The notes: generated by a model from the sequence alone, not told the origin. 64,000 nucleotides of DNA from Streptomyces luteogriseus (GCF_014205055.1 NZ_JACHMS010000001.1:3410001-3474000); one strand, 5' to 3'. Positions 29,507-39,535 are shown, counted from the first letter of the stretch. Translations and numbers: made by a program.

Positions 29507-29632
29507 TTGTACAGCATCATCGTGGTACCTCCGCCGACCACGGAGGACGAGCGAAACCGCACCCCCGACAGGCTCGCGCGCGGCGCCCTCCGGCTCTTCG
29601 GCGGCCTTCGTCCGGCCGGGCCGACCCGGTGA
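29507..29632 (+). CDS. 41-residue leader-like ORF coupled to the kinase gene
   Basis: Starts at TTG, 3-5 nt after GGGGAGAG (29495-29502), a better ribosome site than any for the kinase. It encodes LYSIIVVPPPTTEDERNRTP followed by a basic half (DRLARGALRLFGGLRPAGPTR) and stops at TGA 29630-29632, overlapping the kinase GTG by 4 bp. The basic, partly amphipathic C-half could be a membrane-associating peptide, or the ORF may serve only to deliver ribosomes to the kinase start. Not recognised as a family. Confidence 0.55.
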   Translation: MYSIIVVPPPTTEDERNRTPDRLARGALRLFGGLRPAGPTR

Positions 29633-31197
29633 CCGAGGCGTACGCCGTACCCGTGCCCAAGGGCTACCGGGTCGGCGACTGGGAGGTGCGCGAACCCATC
29701 GCGACCGGCGCCTTCGGCAGTGTGTACGCGGCCCGGCGCGTCGGTGACGGCGCCGGGCTGCCGCCCACGGCCGCGCTGAAGTTCCTGCCCACCGGGACGG
29801 CCACGCCCCGCCGGCTGACGCACCTGCGCGAACTGGTCGAGCGTGAGGTCGAGCTGTACCGGCGGCTGCGGCACCCGCGGCTGGTGCGGATGTACCAGAC
29901 GCTGACGGTCGACGACCCGGGCCGTCCGGAGCTGGACGGCGCCACCGTCCTCGTCCTGGAGAAGGCCGAGGGCTCCCTGTCGGCCCTGCTCGCCGCCACG
30001 CCCCGGCCCGCCGCCGGCCCCGCGCTGCTCGCGCAGATCGCCGAAGGTCTCGCCCAGCTGCACGGCGCCGGCTGGGTGCACGGCGACCTGAAGCCGGCCA
30101 ACGTGCTGCTGATGGCGGACGGTTCGGTGCGCCTCGCCGACTTCAACATGGCCGCGGAGCTGGAGGGCACCCACGCCTACACGCCGGCCTTCGCCACCCC
30201 CGACTACACCCCGCCGGAACTGCTGTGGACCGAGATCGGCGAACGGGGCCGCCGCATCCGCCCGTCCGCCGACATCTGGGCCTTCGGCGTCCTCTCCCAC
30301 CTCGTGCTCACCGGCTCCTTCCCCCTGCCCGGCGCCACCTCGACCGCCCGGCGCGACGCGGCCGCGGCCTACGCCCGCGGTGTCGACGAACTGCGCCTGT
30401 CGCCGGAACTGCCAGACGGCTGGCGGGAGATCGTGCGCGCCTGCCTGACCCGGACGCACCGGCAGCGCATCGACGGCGCCGCGCTGCTGCGCCGCGTGAC
30501 GGCGGCCGCGGGTCCGGACCGGCGTGGCTTGCGCCTGCCCCGCCTGCGCCCCGCCCGCCGCCGCCCGCGCCGCGGGTCCGTCGCGGCCGTCCTCGCCGGA
30601 GCGGCCGCGGCCCTGGCCGCCCTCGCCTACGGCATCAGCGTCTGGGCGGGCGCCGGCGGCACCGGCGGCGGCACCGGCTCCGGCGCGTCAGCGAACGTCT
30701 CCGCCGCCGCCTACGGCGCGTCCGAACTCCGCACCGACCGGGGCGTTCCGCCCGCCTACCGGCTGCTGATCGTCGAGACGGCGCACGACTGCGACCAGAA
30801 GGAGGTCACTCCGGTCCTGATCGCCGCCATGCTGAAGGTGGAGAGCGACTTCGACCCGGACCTGTCCGACCCCGACAACGACGAGTACGGCATCGCCCGC
30901 TGGACCCCGAGCGTCCTGCGCTGGTGGATGAACGAGGACGGCACCCCCGGCGAGACGGTCCCCCAGCCCCCCTTCCCTCCCGCCGAGTCCATCCCGGCGA
31001 TGGGCCGCTACCTGTGCTGGATCGCCCCGCGCCTGCACGAGGCCCTGCCGGGCGACCGGCAGGTCCTGATCGCCGCCGCGTACCGCACGTCGTACCGCAC
31101 CGTGAACACGGCCAAGGGCGTGCCCCCGGACGTACGCGTCTACGCCGACCGGGTCGCCCACTTCCTGGAGGAGTACGCGCCCGACGGTCGAAAGTGA
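29629..31197 (+). CDS. membrane Ser/Thr protein kinase fused to a lytic-transglycosylase-like domain
   Basis: 522 residues. Cytoplasmic kinase at ~12-290: glycine loop IATGAFGSVYAARR, lysine in AALKFLP, catalytic loop VHGDLKPANVLL (HGD, so non-RD) and LADFNMAAEL where DFN replaces DFG. A basic juxtamembrane stretch and one membrane helix (VAAVLAGAAAALAALAYGISVWAG, ~330) follow. The extracellular ~170 residues look like a soluble-lytic-transglycosylase (SLT/lysozyme-like) fold: LIAAMLKVESDFDPDLSDPD with a candidate catalytic Glu, EYGIARWTPSV, AAAYRTSYRTV. Bacterial kinases usually sense peptidoglycan through PASTA repeats; here an enzyme-like wall-binding domain takes that place. Start coupled to the small ORF upstream. 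Confidence 0.85.
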   Translation: MTEAYAVPVPKGYRVGDWEVREPIATGAFGSVYAARRVGDGAGLPPTAALKFLPTGTATPRRLTHLRELVEREVELYRRLRHPRLVRMYQTLTVDDPGRPELDGATVLVLEKAEGSLSALLAATPRPAAGPALLAQIAEGLAQLHGAGWVHGDLKPANVLLMADGSVRLADFNMAAELEGTHAYTPAFATPDYTPPELLWTEIGERGRRIRPSADIWAFGVLSHLVLTGSFPLPGATSTARRDAAAAYARGVDELRLSPELPDGWREIVRACLTRTHRQRIDGAALLRRVTAAAGPDRRGLRLPRLRPARRRPRRGSVAAVLAGAAAALAALAYGISVWAGAGGTGGGTGSGASANVSAAAYGASELRTDRGVPPAYRLLIVETAHDCDQKEVTPVLIAAMLKVESDFDPDLSDPDNDEYGIARWTPSVLRWWMNEDGTPGETVPQPPFPPAESIPAMGRYLCWIAPRLHEALPGDRQVLIAAAYRTSYRTVNTAKGVPPDVRVYADRVAHFLEEYAPDGRK

Positions 31198-31301
31198 CCG
31201 CGCGGACAAGGGCGTTGACATGCCGTCACAAATGGGCGGACTCACCGAACGGGACATGCGAACATGCTCTCGATTCCCTTGTCCCGAAGGAAGGTTCACG
31301 C

Positions 31302-31898
31302 ATGAGACTCACCCGCGGTGCCCTGCTCGTCGCCGCCGGCGCCCTGACGCCCGTCCTCCTGCTCACCGCTCCGGCCTTCGCCGCGGGCACCGCTCCGGCG
31401 GCCGTGGCGGCGGCGTCGGCAGCGCCCTCGAACGGGACGCCGGTGGACGAGATGACGGAGGACGAGCTCCGTATCGCGATCGCGCGCATCCTGGCCGACC
31501 CGGACTCCGGACGAGGCGTCACCCGCGAGGCCAACGCAGCGCTCGACGGCACCGTGGAGGACATGCGCGCCTTCCTGAAGACCGGCTACCGCCTCGCCCA
31601 GGCCGAAGACGACCGCGTCGCCATCGTCCGCATCATCGGCGACCCCGACTCCGGCCGAGGCGTCAAACGCGAAGCCACCAAGGCCCTCGACACCAACACC
31701 CCCGAAGCCCTGCGCGCCTTCCTGGAAACCGGCTACCGCCTCGCCCAGGCCGAAGACGACCGCGTCGCCGTCGCCCGCATCCTGGCCGACCCGACCATCA
31801 GCGCGGCCCTGCGCGCGGCCGCCGAGGACGTCATCGACGGCACTCCGGAGGAACTGCGGTACTTCCTGGAGACCGGCCGGTACGAGGTCGACGGCTGA
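31302..31898 (+). CDS. exported ALF-repeat protein
   Basis: 198 residues. Signal peptide MRLTRGALLVAAGALTPVLLLTAPAFA with an AxA-type cleavage site. The mature part holds three ~50-residue alpha-helical units: DDRVAIVRIIGDPDSGRGVK / REATKALDTNTPEALRAFLE / TGYRLAQAE and variants, matching the short ALF repeat of unknown function common in Streptomyces exported proteins. The second and third units are almost identical in DNA. Preceded by GAAGGAAGG. A role in surface or toxin-like complexes is suggested for the repeat family but cannot be shown here. Confidence 0.82.
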   Translation: MRLTRGALLVAAGALTPVLLLTAPAFAAGTAPAAVAAASAAPSNGTPVDEMTEDELRIAIARILADPDSGRGVTREANAALDGTVEDMRAFLKTGYRLAQAEDDRVAIVRIIGDPDSGRGVKREATKALDTNTPEALRAFLETGYRLAQAEDDRVAVARILADPTISAALRAAAEDVIDGTPEELRYFLETGRYEVDG

Positions 31899-31903
31899 CA
31901 GTC

Positions 31904-31939
31904 CGGAGCGGGCCGGCGGGGTTGCGCCGGCCCGCTCCG
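31904..31939. terminator. bidirectional hairpin terminator
   Basis: Perfect 15-bp stem, left arm CGGAGCGGGCCGGCG, right arm CGCCGGCCCGCTCCG, loop GGGTTG, between the convergent ALF-repeat gene and purH. Confidence 0.9.
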
Positions 31940-31958
31940 TCACCGGTCCCGGCGGGTC

Positions 31959-33545
31959 TCAGTGGAAGAAGTGCCGCGTCCCCGTGAAGTACATCGTGAT
32001 GCCGGCCTTCTGCGCGGCCTCCACGACCAGTTCGTCACGGACCGATCCGCCGGGCTGCACGATGGCCTTGACGCCCGCGGCGCCCAGGACGTCGATGTTG
32101 TCGGGGAACGGGAAGAACGCGTCCGACGCGACGTACGAGCCCCGGGCCCGCTCCTCGCCGGCCCGCTCCACCGCGAGCTTGCAGGAGTCGACGCGGTTGA
32201 CCTGCCCCATGCCGACGCCGACCGAGGCACCGTCCTTGGCGAGCAGGATCGCGTTGGACTTCACGGCACGGCAGGCCTTCCAGGCGAAGGACAGCTCGGC
32301 CAGCTCGTCGGCGCTCAGCGCCTCACCGGTCGCCAGCGTCCAGTTGGCCGGGTCGTCGCCGTCGGCCTGGAGACGGTCGGTGACCTGGAGCAGCGCGCCA
32401 CCGTCGATCGGCTTGACCTCGACGGGCGCGGCCGGTCCGTCGGCGCAGCGCAGCACGCGGATGTTCTTCTTCTTGGTGAGGGCCTCCAGGGCCCCGTCCT
32501 CATAGCCGGGCGCCACGATGACCTCGGTGAAGATCTCCGCGACCTGCTCCGCCATCTCCCTGCTGACCGGGCGGTTGACCGCGATCACGCCACCGAACGC
32601 CGACAGCGGGTCACAGGCGTGCGCCTTGCGGTGCGCCTCGGCGACGTCCGAACCGACCGCGATGCCGCAGGGGTTGGCGTGCTTGATGATCGCGACGCAC
32701 GGCTCGGCGTGGTCGTACGCGGCACGGCGGGCGGCGTCCGTGTCCGTGTAGTTGTTGTACGACATCTCCTTGCCGTGCAGCTGCTCGGCCTGGGCGAGGC
32801 CGCCGCCCGCGGCGGAGCCGCTCATCGATGCTGCGGAGACGTAGAGCGCGGCCGGCTGGTGCGGGTTCTCGCCGTAGCGCAGGGTGTGCTCGCGCTCCCA
32901 GGTGGCGCCGAGGAAGTCGGGGAACTGCGACTCGTCGACGGGCGCGTAGGAGGAGGCGAACCAGGAGGCGACGGCCACGTCGTAGGCGGCCGTGTGCTGG
33001 AACGCCTCGGCGGCGAGCCGCTTGCGGGTGGTGAGGTCGAAGCCGCCGCTCTGGACGGCCTTGAGCACATCGGCGTACCGGGCCGGGCTGGTGACGACCG
33101 CGACCGACGGGTGGTTCTTCGCGGCGGCCCGGACCATCGAGGGGCCGCCGATGTCGATCTGCTCGACGCACTCGTCGGGCGAGGCACCGGAGGCGACGGT
33201 CTCGCGGAACGGGTAGAGGTTCACGACGACGAGGTCGAACGGCTCGACACCCAGCTCGGCGAGCTGCTCGCGGTGGCTGTCCAGGCGCAGGTCGGCGAGG
33301 ATGCCCGCGTGCACGCGCGGGTGCAGGGTCTTGACCCGGCCGTCCAGGCACTCGGGGAAGCCGGTGAGCTCCTCGACCTTGGTGACGGGGACGCCGGCAG
33401 CGGCGATCTTCGCGGCGGTGGAGCCGGTGGAGACGAGCTCGACCCCGGCCTCGTGGAGCCCGCGCGCGAGGTCCTCGAGACCGGTCTTGTCGTAGACGCT
33501 GACGAGCGCCCGGCGAAGGGGCCGCTTGTTGCTCTCGGCGGTCAC
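31959..33545 (-). CDS. purH: bifunctional AICAR transformylase/IMP cyclohydrolase
   Basis: 528 residues. N-terminal IMP cyclohydrolase ([31 protein letters not shown]) and C-terminal AICAR transformylase with the catalytic lysine-histidine in IIKHANPCG. It performs the last two steps of purine synthesis using 10-formyl-tetrahydrofolate. GTG start overlaps the purN stop by 4 bp, so the two are translated in a coupled way. Confidence 0.96.
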   Translation of the reverse strand: MTAESNKRPLRRALVSVYDKTGLEDLARGLHEAGVELVSTGSTAAKIAAAGVPVTKVEELTGFPECLDGRVKTLHPRVHAGILADLRLDSHREQLAELGVEPFDLVVVNLYPFRETVASGASPDECVEQIDIGGPSMVRAAAKNHPSVAVVTSPARYADVLKAVQSGGFDLTTRKRLAAEAFQHTAAYDVAVASWFASSYAPVDESQFPDFLGATWEREHTLRYGENPHQPAALYVSAASMSGSAAGGGLAQAEQLHGKEMSYNNYTDTDAARRAAYDHAEPCVAIIKHANPCGIAVGSDVAEAHRKAHACDPLSAFGGVIAVNRPVSREMAEQVAEIFTEVIVAPGYEDGALEALTKKKNIRVLRCADGPAAPVEVKPIDGGALLQVTDRLQADGDDPANWTLATGEALSADELAELSFAWKACRAVKSNAILLAKDGASVGVGMGQVNRVDSCKLAVERAGEERARGSYVASDAFFPFPDNIDVLGAAGVKAIVQPGGSVRDELVVEAAQKAGITMYFTGTRHFFH

Positions 33546-34180
33546 TGGATAACTACCTTTCGTCCCTCAATGCGATAGCCGTTGCGGGCGAGGCGCCCCA
33601 CGACCTCGACGAGCAGCCTTCGCTCGACTTCCTTGATGCGCTCGTGCAGAGCGCCTTCGTCGTCCTCGTCCCGGATCTCCACCACGCCCTGCGCGATGAT
33701 CGGCCCGGTGTCGACGCCGTCGTCGACGAAGTGGACGGTGCAGCCGGTGACCCTGGCGCCGTACGCGAGTGCGTCCCGCACACCGTGGGCTCCCGGGAAA
33801 CTGGGCAGGAGCGCGGGGTGGGTGTTGACGAACCGCCCGCCGAACCGCGCGAGGAACTCCTTGCCGACGATCTTCATGAACCCCGCGGAGACGACGAGGT
33901 CGGGCTCGTGGGCCGCGACGGCCTCGGCGAGGGCGGCGTCCCACTCCTCGCGGCTGGCGTGGTCCTTGACCTTGCACACGAAGGTGGGCAGCCCGGCGCG
34001 CTCGGCACGCGCCAGCCCCTCGATGCCCTCACGGTCCGCGCCGACGGCCACGATCTCGGCCCCGTACTCCGGTGCGCCGACGGCGGCGATCTCGTCGAGC
34101 AGCGCCTGCAGGTTGGTGCCGGATCCGGAGACCAGCACGACGAGGCGCTTGGCGCGCGGGGCCACGGGCTTGGCGGCCAC
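33542..34180 (-). CDS. purN: phosphoribosylglycinamide formyltransferase
   Basis: 212 residues from GTG 34180 ([21 protein letters not shown]). [14 protein letters not shown] binds the ribose phosphate; the catalytic Asn-His-Asp set lies in [17 protein letters not shown] [16 protein letters not shown] and [16 protein letters not shown]. An in-frame ATG at 34246 would add 22 Pro/Arg-rich residues, but it has no ribosome site and sits inside a palindrome that looks like an operator, so I prefer the shorter start, which has AGAAAGG upstream. First gene of a purNH operon using FolD-derived formyl groups. Confidence 0.93.
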   Translation of the reverse strand: MAAKPVAPRAKRLVVLVSGSGTNLQALLDEIAAVGAPEYGAEIVAVGADREGIEGLARAERAGLPTFVCKVKDHASREEWDAALAEAVAAHEPDLVVSAGFMKIVGKEFLARFGGRFVNTHPALLPSFPGAHGVRDALAYGARVTGCTVHFVDDGVDTGPIIAQGVVEIRDEDDEGALHERIKEVERRLLVEVVGRLARNGYRIEGRKVVIQ

Positions 34181-34238
34181 GGTGGGGGCCTTTCTCGGGG
34201 GAGCGTCTGTCCTGGGCGGTCGGCGCTCAACGTTTTGT

Positions 34239-34254
34239 GCATTCATACGAATGC
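34239..34254. promoter_or_regulatory. palindrome GCATTC-ATAC-GAATGC upstream of purN
   Basis: A perfect 6-4-6 inverted repeat in an AT-rich island (TTTTGTGCATTC..) of an otherwise very GC-rich region, 59 bp upstream of the preferred purN start. It has the form of a dimeric repressor site and would control the purNH operon, possibly also the divergent membrane-protein gene. Confidence 0.5.
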
Positions 34255-34485
34255 TTTGCGTCCCCGGATACGGGGAAGCCTACGAAGCGGCCGACCGTCA
34301 GCAACGATACCGGCACACCGGACGGCCCCCACGGGACGGGGGCACGGCCGGAAGGTAGCGTCTGGACGGAGCCGGTTCGGGAACGACGTCCGGACGTGGT
34401 GCGTTCAGGAGGTGACGGACCCGGGTCCGACGCTGTTCCGTTCTGTCCACCCATTCCTCCTCACCAACGGGAAGACGCTCACTTG

Positions 34486-35283
34486 ATGCCGGACCGCAGC
34501 CTGCGACTCCTCACGTTCCCCCAGCTGTTGCCGCAGGGAGGGGAGCGCGGCGCCGTGCTGCTGCGGGAGCGCCCCAGCTCACCGCCGGATGCGCCTTCGG
34601 GTGGCGACGGCGGGCAGGAGCGGGAGCGCGGGTCCCAGAAGGACAACCCCTTCGCCCCGCCGCCCGAGGGCACGCCGGACCGGCCCTGGCAGCCGCGGCG
34701 CCCGTCGGGCGACGACTCCCAGGACTCCGGCCACGGCGAGGGGGGCGACCGCTCGCCCTGGGGCAGCCAGTGGAGCGACCAGCAGCCCGGCCGCTCCCCC
34801 GGCGGCTTCGGTGAGCACCCCCGCGGAGGGCCCGAGGGCCAGGGCGGCGGCCCCCAGGGCGGCGGCCCGAACGTGCGCTGGGACCCGACGGATCCCGCGC
34901 AGCGCCGCGCCCGTTATGCCCTGCTGTCAGGCATGTGGGCCTTCTTCTTCGCCCTCTTCAGCTGGCCGTACGTGGCGCTGCTGCTCGGCGCGCTCGCCCT
35001 CTACTGGGCCATCAGCTCCCTGCGCGCCAAACCCCGCAAGCCGGATCCGGACTCCCCCGCCCCCGAGCAGCAGGGCGGCGGCCGTCCCCAGACGACGGCG
35101 GCGGTGAGCGGCCTGGTCACGGCGTCCCTGGCGATCGCCCTGGTCGCCGCGTCCTTCACGGCGCAGCTGGTCTACCGCGACTACTACACGTGCACCAACG
35201 ACGCCCTCACGAACGAGGCGAAGCAGTCCTGCTCCCAGCTTCTGCCGGAGGAGCTCCGGGGGTTCCTGAGCACGGACGACTGA
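34486..35283 (+). CDS. membrane protein with long Gly/Pro/Gln-rich cytoplasmic region
   Basis: 265 residues from ATG 34486. About 135 disordered, Pro/Gly/Asp/Gln-rich residues are followed by two close helices ([34 protein letters not shown] region), a Pro-rich loop and a third helix ([23 protein letters not shown]), then a short exported tail with two cysteines ([20 protein letters not shown]). Family unknown to me; the gene is divergent from purN and conserved at this place in Streptomyces as I recall. Ribosome site is weak, so the start is uncertain. Confidence 0.7.
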   Translation: MPDRSLRLLTFPQLLPQGGERGAVLLRERPSSPPDAPSGGDGGQERERGSQKDNPFAPPPEGTPDRPWQPRRPSGDDSQDSGHGEGGDRSPWGSQWSDQQPGRSPGGFGEHPRGGPEGQGGGPQGGGPNVRWDPTDPAQRRARYALLSGMWAFFFALFSWPYVALLLGALALYWAISSLRAKPRKPDPDSPAPEQQGGGRPQTTAAVSGLVTASLAIALVAASFTAQLVYRDYYTCTNDALTNEAKQSCSQLLPEELRGFLSTDD

Positions 35284-35287
35284 CGCT

Positions 35288-37129
35288 TCAGGGGCTCTCC
35301 GGCGGGGTGGACCGGTCGGTCGAGGCCGGGTCGGACGGCAGGAAGTCGTAGAGACCGAAGTCCGTTTCGCGGTTCTGGTCGCGCAGGCCGTAGAAAGCGT
35401 CTTCCTCGTCGCCCCCGGGCCGCCCCGCACGCCGAGTGCCCCCGGCTCGCCCGGCCCCCCGAGAACCGTCAGCGACTCCCGCGGCCCGAGGGCCGTCCGA
35501 GGCCCCGGCGCCCCAGAAGTCCTCGGCATCCTCGTCGCCCGCGGACGATCCGCCACCTCGAGTGCCGTCGGCTCGTCCGCCGCCCCGAGGGCCGTCCGCG
35601 GCTCCCGCGCTCCCGGCCACTCCCGCGATCCCGGCCACGCCGGTTCGCGTGAACCGGCCGCGGCCCGGCCGGGCGCCCTTCCGCAGCCGCCCGGGAACGT
35701 GGGAGCCCTCGGCCGCGTCCTCTCGCCGGCTGCCGATCTTCGGCTCCTCCGCCCGGGATGACCGGCACCGCCAGGCCCGTACTCCCACCGCCGTCGGGAT
35801 CGCCAGCGGTCCCAGCCAGGCCAGCGTCGCGGCGGCGGCCTGCCACCACACGGGGCCGAACCGGGACAGCACGTCGGCACCGAGCGGGCCGCCCGACAGC
35901 CCGGCCAGCACCGCGAGCACGGCCGCACAGAGCACCGACGCCAGCGCCGCGGCACGGACCGTACGGCCGACCGACCAGACGTCCGCCGCCCGCGTGCCGC
36001 CCGGGCCCGTCCCGTCGCGCTCCGGCGGCACCGCGCCCTTGGCCACCGTCCAGCCCAGTACCACCGCGGCGACCACCGGCACCACCCCGGCCGCCCAGTG
36101 CACCGGCGCCCCCCGCCCCGCCTCCGGCACCGCCGCCAGCAACGGAAGCGGCGGCAGGAACGGGGCCGGCGCCGAGGCCAGGGGGCCCACGGCGTGGCCG
36201 GCGCCGAGGGCGAAACCGGGGCCGAGGGCGTAGGCGGCACCCCACACCGCCGCGTTGGGGAGCAGGGCCGCGCACAGCAGCAGCACGGCGAACCGCCCCG
36301 ACCACCCCTCGGTCAGCCGGAGCAGCGACGCCTGGGTCGCCGCCCCGTGCCCCACCAGCGACACCACCACCAGCAGCGCACCGCCCCCGAGAAGCACCCC
36401 GGCCCCGGCCGCCGAGGCCCGGGCGGCGACGCCGGGGCGCGCGTCCGGGCCGAGCACCAGCGGGCGCACTCCCGCCGGCAGCACGCCCAGCAACCGCCGC
36501 AGCGGCCGGCCCGGACGGCCGTACGCCGACCACACGCCCGCCCCAGCCGCCACTACGGCGACCAGCGGGACGCACACACCGGTCCACACCCACGACGGCC
36601 GCAGCACACCGCCGGCGGCGTAGAGGGCGGCGGGCACGGCGACGGCGAGGTAGCCGAGGACGACGCCCGTCCACGCGGTGCGGGGGGAGACCAGGGGCGT
36701 GCTCACGGCGACGGCGAGGCCCTCCTCGTAGCCGTGGTCGCCGTCGTCCTCGTCTCCTCCCTCGCCGTCCGCGACGTCCCGACCCGCCCGGTGCAGCAGC
36801 CACACCGGCAGGGCGAGCAGCAGCAGGGGCGGGAGGCCGAGGGGGGCGGGGACGCCGGAGAGCGTGTCGGTGCGGACCAGCTCGGCACCGTGCGCCAGCA
36901 GCCACAGCGCCGCCGCCACATGCATGGCGCCGCCGGGCCCGCTGTCCGGGTACGGCGAGCTGATCCACAGCAGCATCACGAGCACGGCGAACGACGCGAG
37001 CCCGAGGCCCGCCGCAAGCGCGCCGCCCATGAGGCCGCCGGCCAGTCCGGGCGAGCGGTCACGCATCCGGGTGAGCAGGGGTGGTGACGGCGAACGTCGG
37101 CGAGCGGTCATCTCGTTCACGCCCGCCAT
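35288..37129 (-). CDS. DUF6350-family polytopic membrane protein
   Basis: Up to 613 residues; starts at ATG 37129 or ATG 37111 are both possible and neither has a strong ribosome site. About 10-12 hydrophobic helices ([26 protein letters not shown] ... [11 protein letters not shown]), followed by a ~170-residue disordered tail rich in Gly, Arg, Asp and Ser. I recognise it as the actinobacterial DUF6350 family, which has no assigned role. Its stop lies 4 bp from the stop of the convergent membrane-protein gene. Confidence 0.75.
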   Translation of the reverse strand: MAGVNEMTARRRSPSPPLLTRMRDRSPGLAGGLMGGALAAGLGLASFAVLVMLLWISSPYPDSGPGGAMHVAAALWLLAHGAELVRTDTLSGVPAPLGLPPLLLLALPVWLLHRAGRDVADGEGGDEDDGDHGYEEGLAVAVSTPLVSPRTAWTGVVLGYLAVAVPAALYAAGGVLRPSWVWTGVCVPLVAVVAAGAGVWSAYGRPGRPLRRLLGVLPAGVRPLVLGPDARPGVAARASAAGAGVLLGGGALLVVVSLVGHGAATQASLLRLTEGWSGRFAVLLLCAALLPNAAVWGAAYALGPGFALGAGHAVGPLASAPAPFLPPLPLLAAVPEAGRGAPVHWAAGVVPVVAAVVLGWTVAKGAVPPERDGTGPGGTRAADVWSVGRTVRAAALASVLCAAVLAVLAGLSGGPLGADVLSRFGPVWWQAAAATLAWLGPLAIPTAVGVRAWRCRSSRAEEPKIGSRREDAAEGSHVPGRLRKGARPGRGRFTRTGVAGIAGVAGSAGAADGPRGGGRADGTRGGGSSAGDEDAEDFWGAGASDGPRAAGVADGSRGAGRAGGTRRAGRPGGDEEDAFYGLRDQNRETDFGLYDFLPSDPASTDRSTPPESP

Positions 37130-37225
37130 GCTCCCAACGACACGCGCTTTACCGGCGTAACAGGCGAACCCTCGCTGTGTCGCTCAAAATACGCTTATGT
37201 GCTTTTTCGGACGGAGGGGCGACCT

Positions 37226-38518
37226 GTGACGCAGAGCTCTGCCCTCCCGCTCCCACCGCCCAAGGAACGCCGACGCCTGCGCGAGGCCGCCTCGCTGACG
37301 CGGGCTCAGCTGGCCTCCCGGGTGGGCGTCACCAGTGAGACGGTGCGCGGATGGGAGACCGGCCGCGCCACGCCGCGCGGCCGCAAAGGGGAGAAGTACG
37401 CGAGGCTGCTCGACTCGCTGGGCGACGAGGCGGAGATGACACCTCCTCAGGACGGCGCCGTCGATACCGGCGCCACCGAGCCGGCACCCCGGGCCGCGGT
37501 CTCGAGGCGAACCGCCCGGGCCCGGCGCAAGGCCGCCACCGGCGACCGGAAGCGACCGCCCGCCGTGAAGGACCGGGGACGCGGCCCCGTCACCGTCCCG
37601 GACCACACCCGCACCCCTGCCCCGGACCACGACCGCACCCCCCTCCCGCACGGACACCACGTCATCCTCACCGAGCGCCGGCGTACGACTCCCTCGCGCC
37701 GGCCGGACGACGCCATCACCGCGCTGGCCCCCGATCAGGCCTTCGACGCGCTGTACGCCTTCTGCGCACCCGCGCTCGTCCGGCAGACCTATCTGCTGAC
37801 CGGCCGCCGTGAACTGGCCCGGGAGTCGGTGGAGCGGGCCTTCCAGATCGCCTGGCAGCGCTGGCCCGAGGTGGCCCGCGACCGCGACCCGGCCGGCTGG
37901 GTGCGCGCGATGGCCTACGAGTGCGCGCTCTCCCCGTGGCACCGGCTCCGGCCGCGCCACCGGCACCCCGAGCCACCGCCTCCCGACACCTTCGACCGGG
38001 CACTGATGGACACCCTGCTGAAGCTCCCGCCGTCCTACCGCCGCACGCTGGTGCTCTACGACGGCGTCGGGCTCGGCCTGCCGGAGACGGCGGCGGAGAC
38101 GGAGGCGAGCACCCGCGCAGCCGTCAACCGGCTGGCGCACGCGCGCGAGGCGCTCGCCGAGCGGCTGCCGGAGCTGGCGGACCCGGAAACACTGCACTGG
38201 CGGCTGGTCGAGCTGGCCTCCACCGAACGGCTGCGGGCCGCCAAACCGGCGGTCGTACGGAAGGGCGGGGAACGCAGGGCCCGGTTCTGGACCCGGGCCG
38301 CCATCGCCTTCACGGTGGCCCTGATCGGCACCACGGCACTCACCGTCCGCACGGCCCCCACCCACTACGAGCCACCGGTACCGGCCGGAGAGACGGTTCA
38401 GGGCGTACCGCCACCGGTCGCGCCCGGACCGCTGTCGGAGTCGGAGCAGGAACTGCGCGCGAAGCTGCGCAAGGAGGAGCAGAAGGGACCGGACCGGCTG
38501 CTTCCACAGCCGCGGTGA
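37226..38518 (+). CDS. chimeric regulator: XRE HTH + sigma-factor-like domain + membrane helix
   Basis: 430 residues from GTG 37226 behind ACGGAGGGG. Residues ~10-65 are an XRE HTH (LTRAQLASRVGVTSETVRGWETGRATP). After a basic/Pro-rich linker, residues ~170-330 resemble ECF sigma region 2 (ALYAFCAPALVRQTYLLTGRRELARESVERAFQIAWQRW) and region 4 (LLKLPPSYRRTLVLYDGVGLGLPETAAETEASTRAAVNRLAHAR). A single helix follows (AAIAFTVALIGTTALTV) and an exported Pro/Glu-rich tail. This joins two DNA-binding modules on one membrane-anchored chain. Whether the sigma-like part still binds RNA polymerase is not clear. Confidence 0.78.
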   Translation: MTQSSALPLPPPKERRRLREAASLTRAQLASRVGVTSETVRGWETGRATPRGRKGEKYARLLDSLGDEAEMTPPQDGAVDTGATEPAPRAAVSRRTARARRKAATGDRKRPPAVKDRGRGPVTVPDHTRTPAPDHDRTPLPHGHHVILTERRRTTPSRRPDDAITALAPDQAFDALYAFCAPALVRQTYLLTGRRELARESVERAFQIAWQRWPEVARDRDPAGWVRAMAYECALSPWHRLRPRHRHPEPPPPDTFDRALMDTLLKLPPSYRRTLVLYDGVGLGLPETAAETEASTRAAVNRLAHAREALAERLPELADPETLHWRLVELASTERLRAAKPAVVRKGGERRARFWTRAAIAFTVALIGTTALTVRTAPTHYEPPVPAGETVQGVPPPVAPGPLSESEQELRAKLRKEEQKGPDRLLPQPR

Positions 38519-38542
38519 CCGGCGGCGGAAGCGCGGACACGG

Positions 38543-38580
38543 CGGTGGGCCCGCCCCCCGTGCAGGGGGCGGGCCCACCG
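38543..38580. terminator. bidirectional hairpin terminator
   Basis: Perfect 16-bp stem, left arm CGGTGGGCCCGCCCCC, right arm GGGGGCGGGCCCACCG, loop CGTGCA. It separates the chimeric regulator gene from the convergent sucD. Confidence 0.92.
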
Positions 38581-38629
38581 ATGAGCTCTGGGCTCAGCCG
38601 TACGGCGTCTTGCAGAGGTACGGCGTGAT

Positions 38630-39514
38630 TCAGCCCGCGAGGATCTCGCGCGCCAGCTTGGCCGTCTCGGTCGGGGTCTTGCCGACCTTGACGCCGGCGG
38701 CCTCGAGGGCCTCCTTCTTCGCGGCGGCCGTGCCGGAGGAGCCGGAGACGATGGCGCCGGCGTGGCCCATGGTCTTGCCCTCGGGCGCGGTGAAGCCCGC
38801 GACGTAGCCGACGACCGGCTTCGTCACGTTCTCCTTGATGAAGGCCGCGGCCCGCTCCTCGGCGTCGCCGCCGATCTCACCGATCATCACGATCAGGTCG
38901 GTGTCGGGGTCGGCCTCGAACGCGGCGAGGGCGTCGATGTGGGTCGTCCCGATGACCGGGTCGCCACCGATGCCGACGGCGGAGGAGAAGCCGATGTCCC
39001 GCAGCTCGTACATCATCTGGTACGTCAGCGTGCCGGACTTCGAGACCAGGCCGATGCGGCCCGGCTTGGTGATGTCGCCCGGGATGATGCCGGCGTTCGA
39101 CTGGCCCGGGGTGATGAGGCCGGGGCAGTTCGGGCCGATGATCCGGGTCTTGTTGCCCTGCGACACGGCGTAGGCGTAGAACGCGGCCGAGTCGTGGACG
39201 GCGATGCCCTCGGTGATGACGACCGCGAGCGGGATCTCGGCGTCGATGGCCTCGACGACGGCGGCCTTGGCGAAGGCCGGCGGGACGAAGAGGACGGACA
39301 CGTTGGCGCCCGTCTTCTCGATCGCCTCGGCGACCGTGCCGAAGACCGGGATGTCGGTGCCGTCGATGTCGACGGACGTGCCCGCCTTGCGGGGGTTCAC
39401 GCCACCGACGATGTTCGTGCCGTCGGCCAGCATGAGCTTGGTGTGCTTCATGCCCGTGGCACCGGTCATGCCCTGGACGATGACCTTGCTGTCCTTGTTG
39501 AGGAAGATAGCCAT
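38630..39514 (-). CDS. sucD: succinyl-CoA synthetase alpha subunit
   Basis: 294 residues. CoA-binding Rossmann region [25 protein letters not shown] at the N-terminus; the phosphorylated histidine is in [14 protein letters not shown] near residue 250. With SucC it makes succinate and a nucleoside triphosphate from succinyl-CoA in the TCA cycle. Starts 21 bp after sucC on the same strand. Confidence 0.96.
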   Translation of the reverse strand: MAIFLNKDSKVIVQGMTGATGMKHTKLMLADGTNIVGGVNPRKAGTSVDIDGTDIPVFGTVAEAIEKTGANVSVLFVPPAFAKAAVVEAIDAEIPLAVVITEGIAVHDSAAFYAYAVSQGNKTRIIGPNCPGLITPGQSNAGIIPGDITKPGRIGLVSKSGTLTYQMMYELRDIGFSSAVGIGGDPVIGTTHIDALAAFEADPDTDLIVMIGEIGGDAEERAAAFIKENVTKPVVGYVAGFTAPEGKTMGHAGAIVSGSSGTAAAKKEALEAAGVKVGKTPTETAKLAREILAG

Positions 39515-39535
39515 GGCTGTTTAGTCCCTCGTCCC

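Noticed and set aside
34072..34485. Upstream extension of the membrane-protein gene at 34486
   Set aside because: The extra 138 residues are Arg/Ala-rich, lie opposite purN and carry no start signal.
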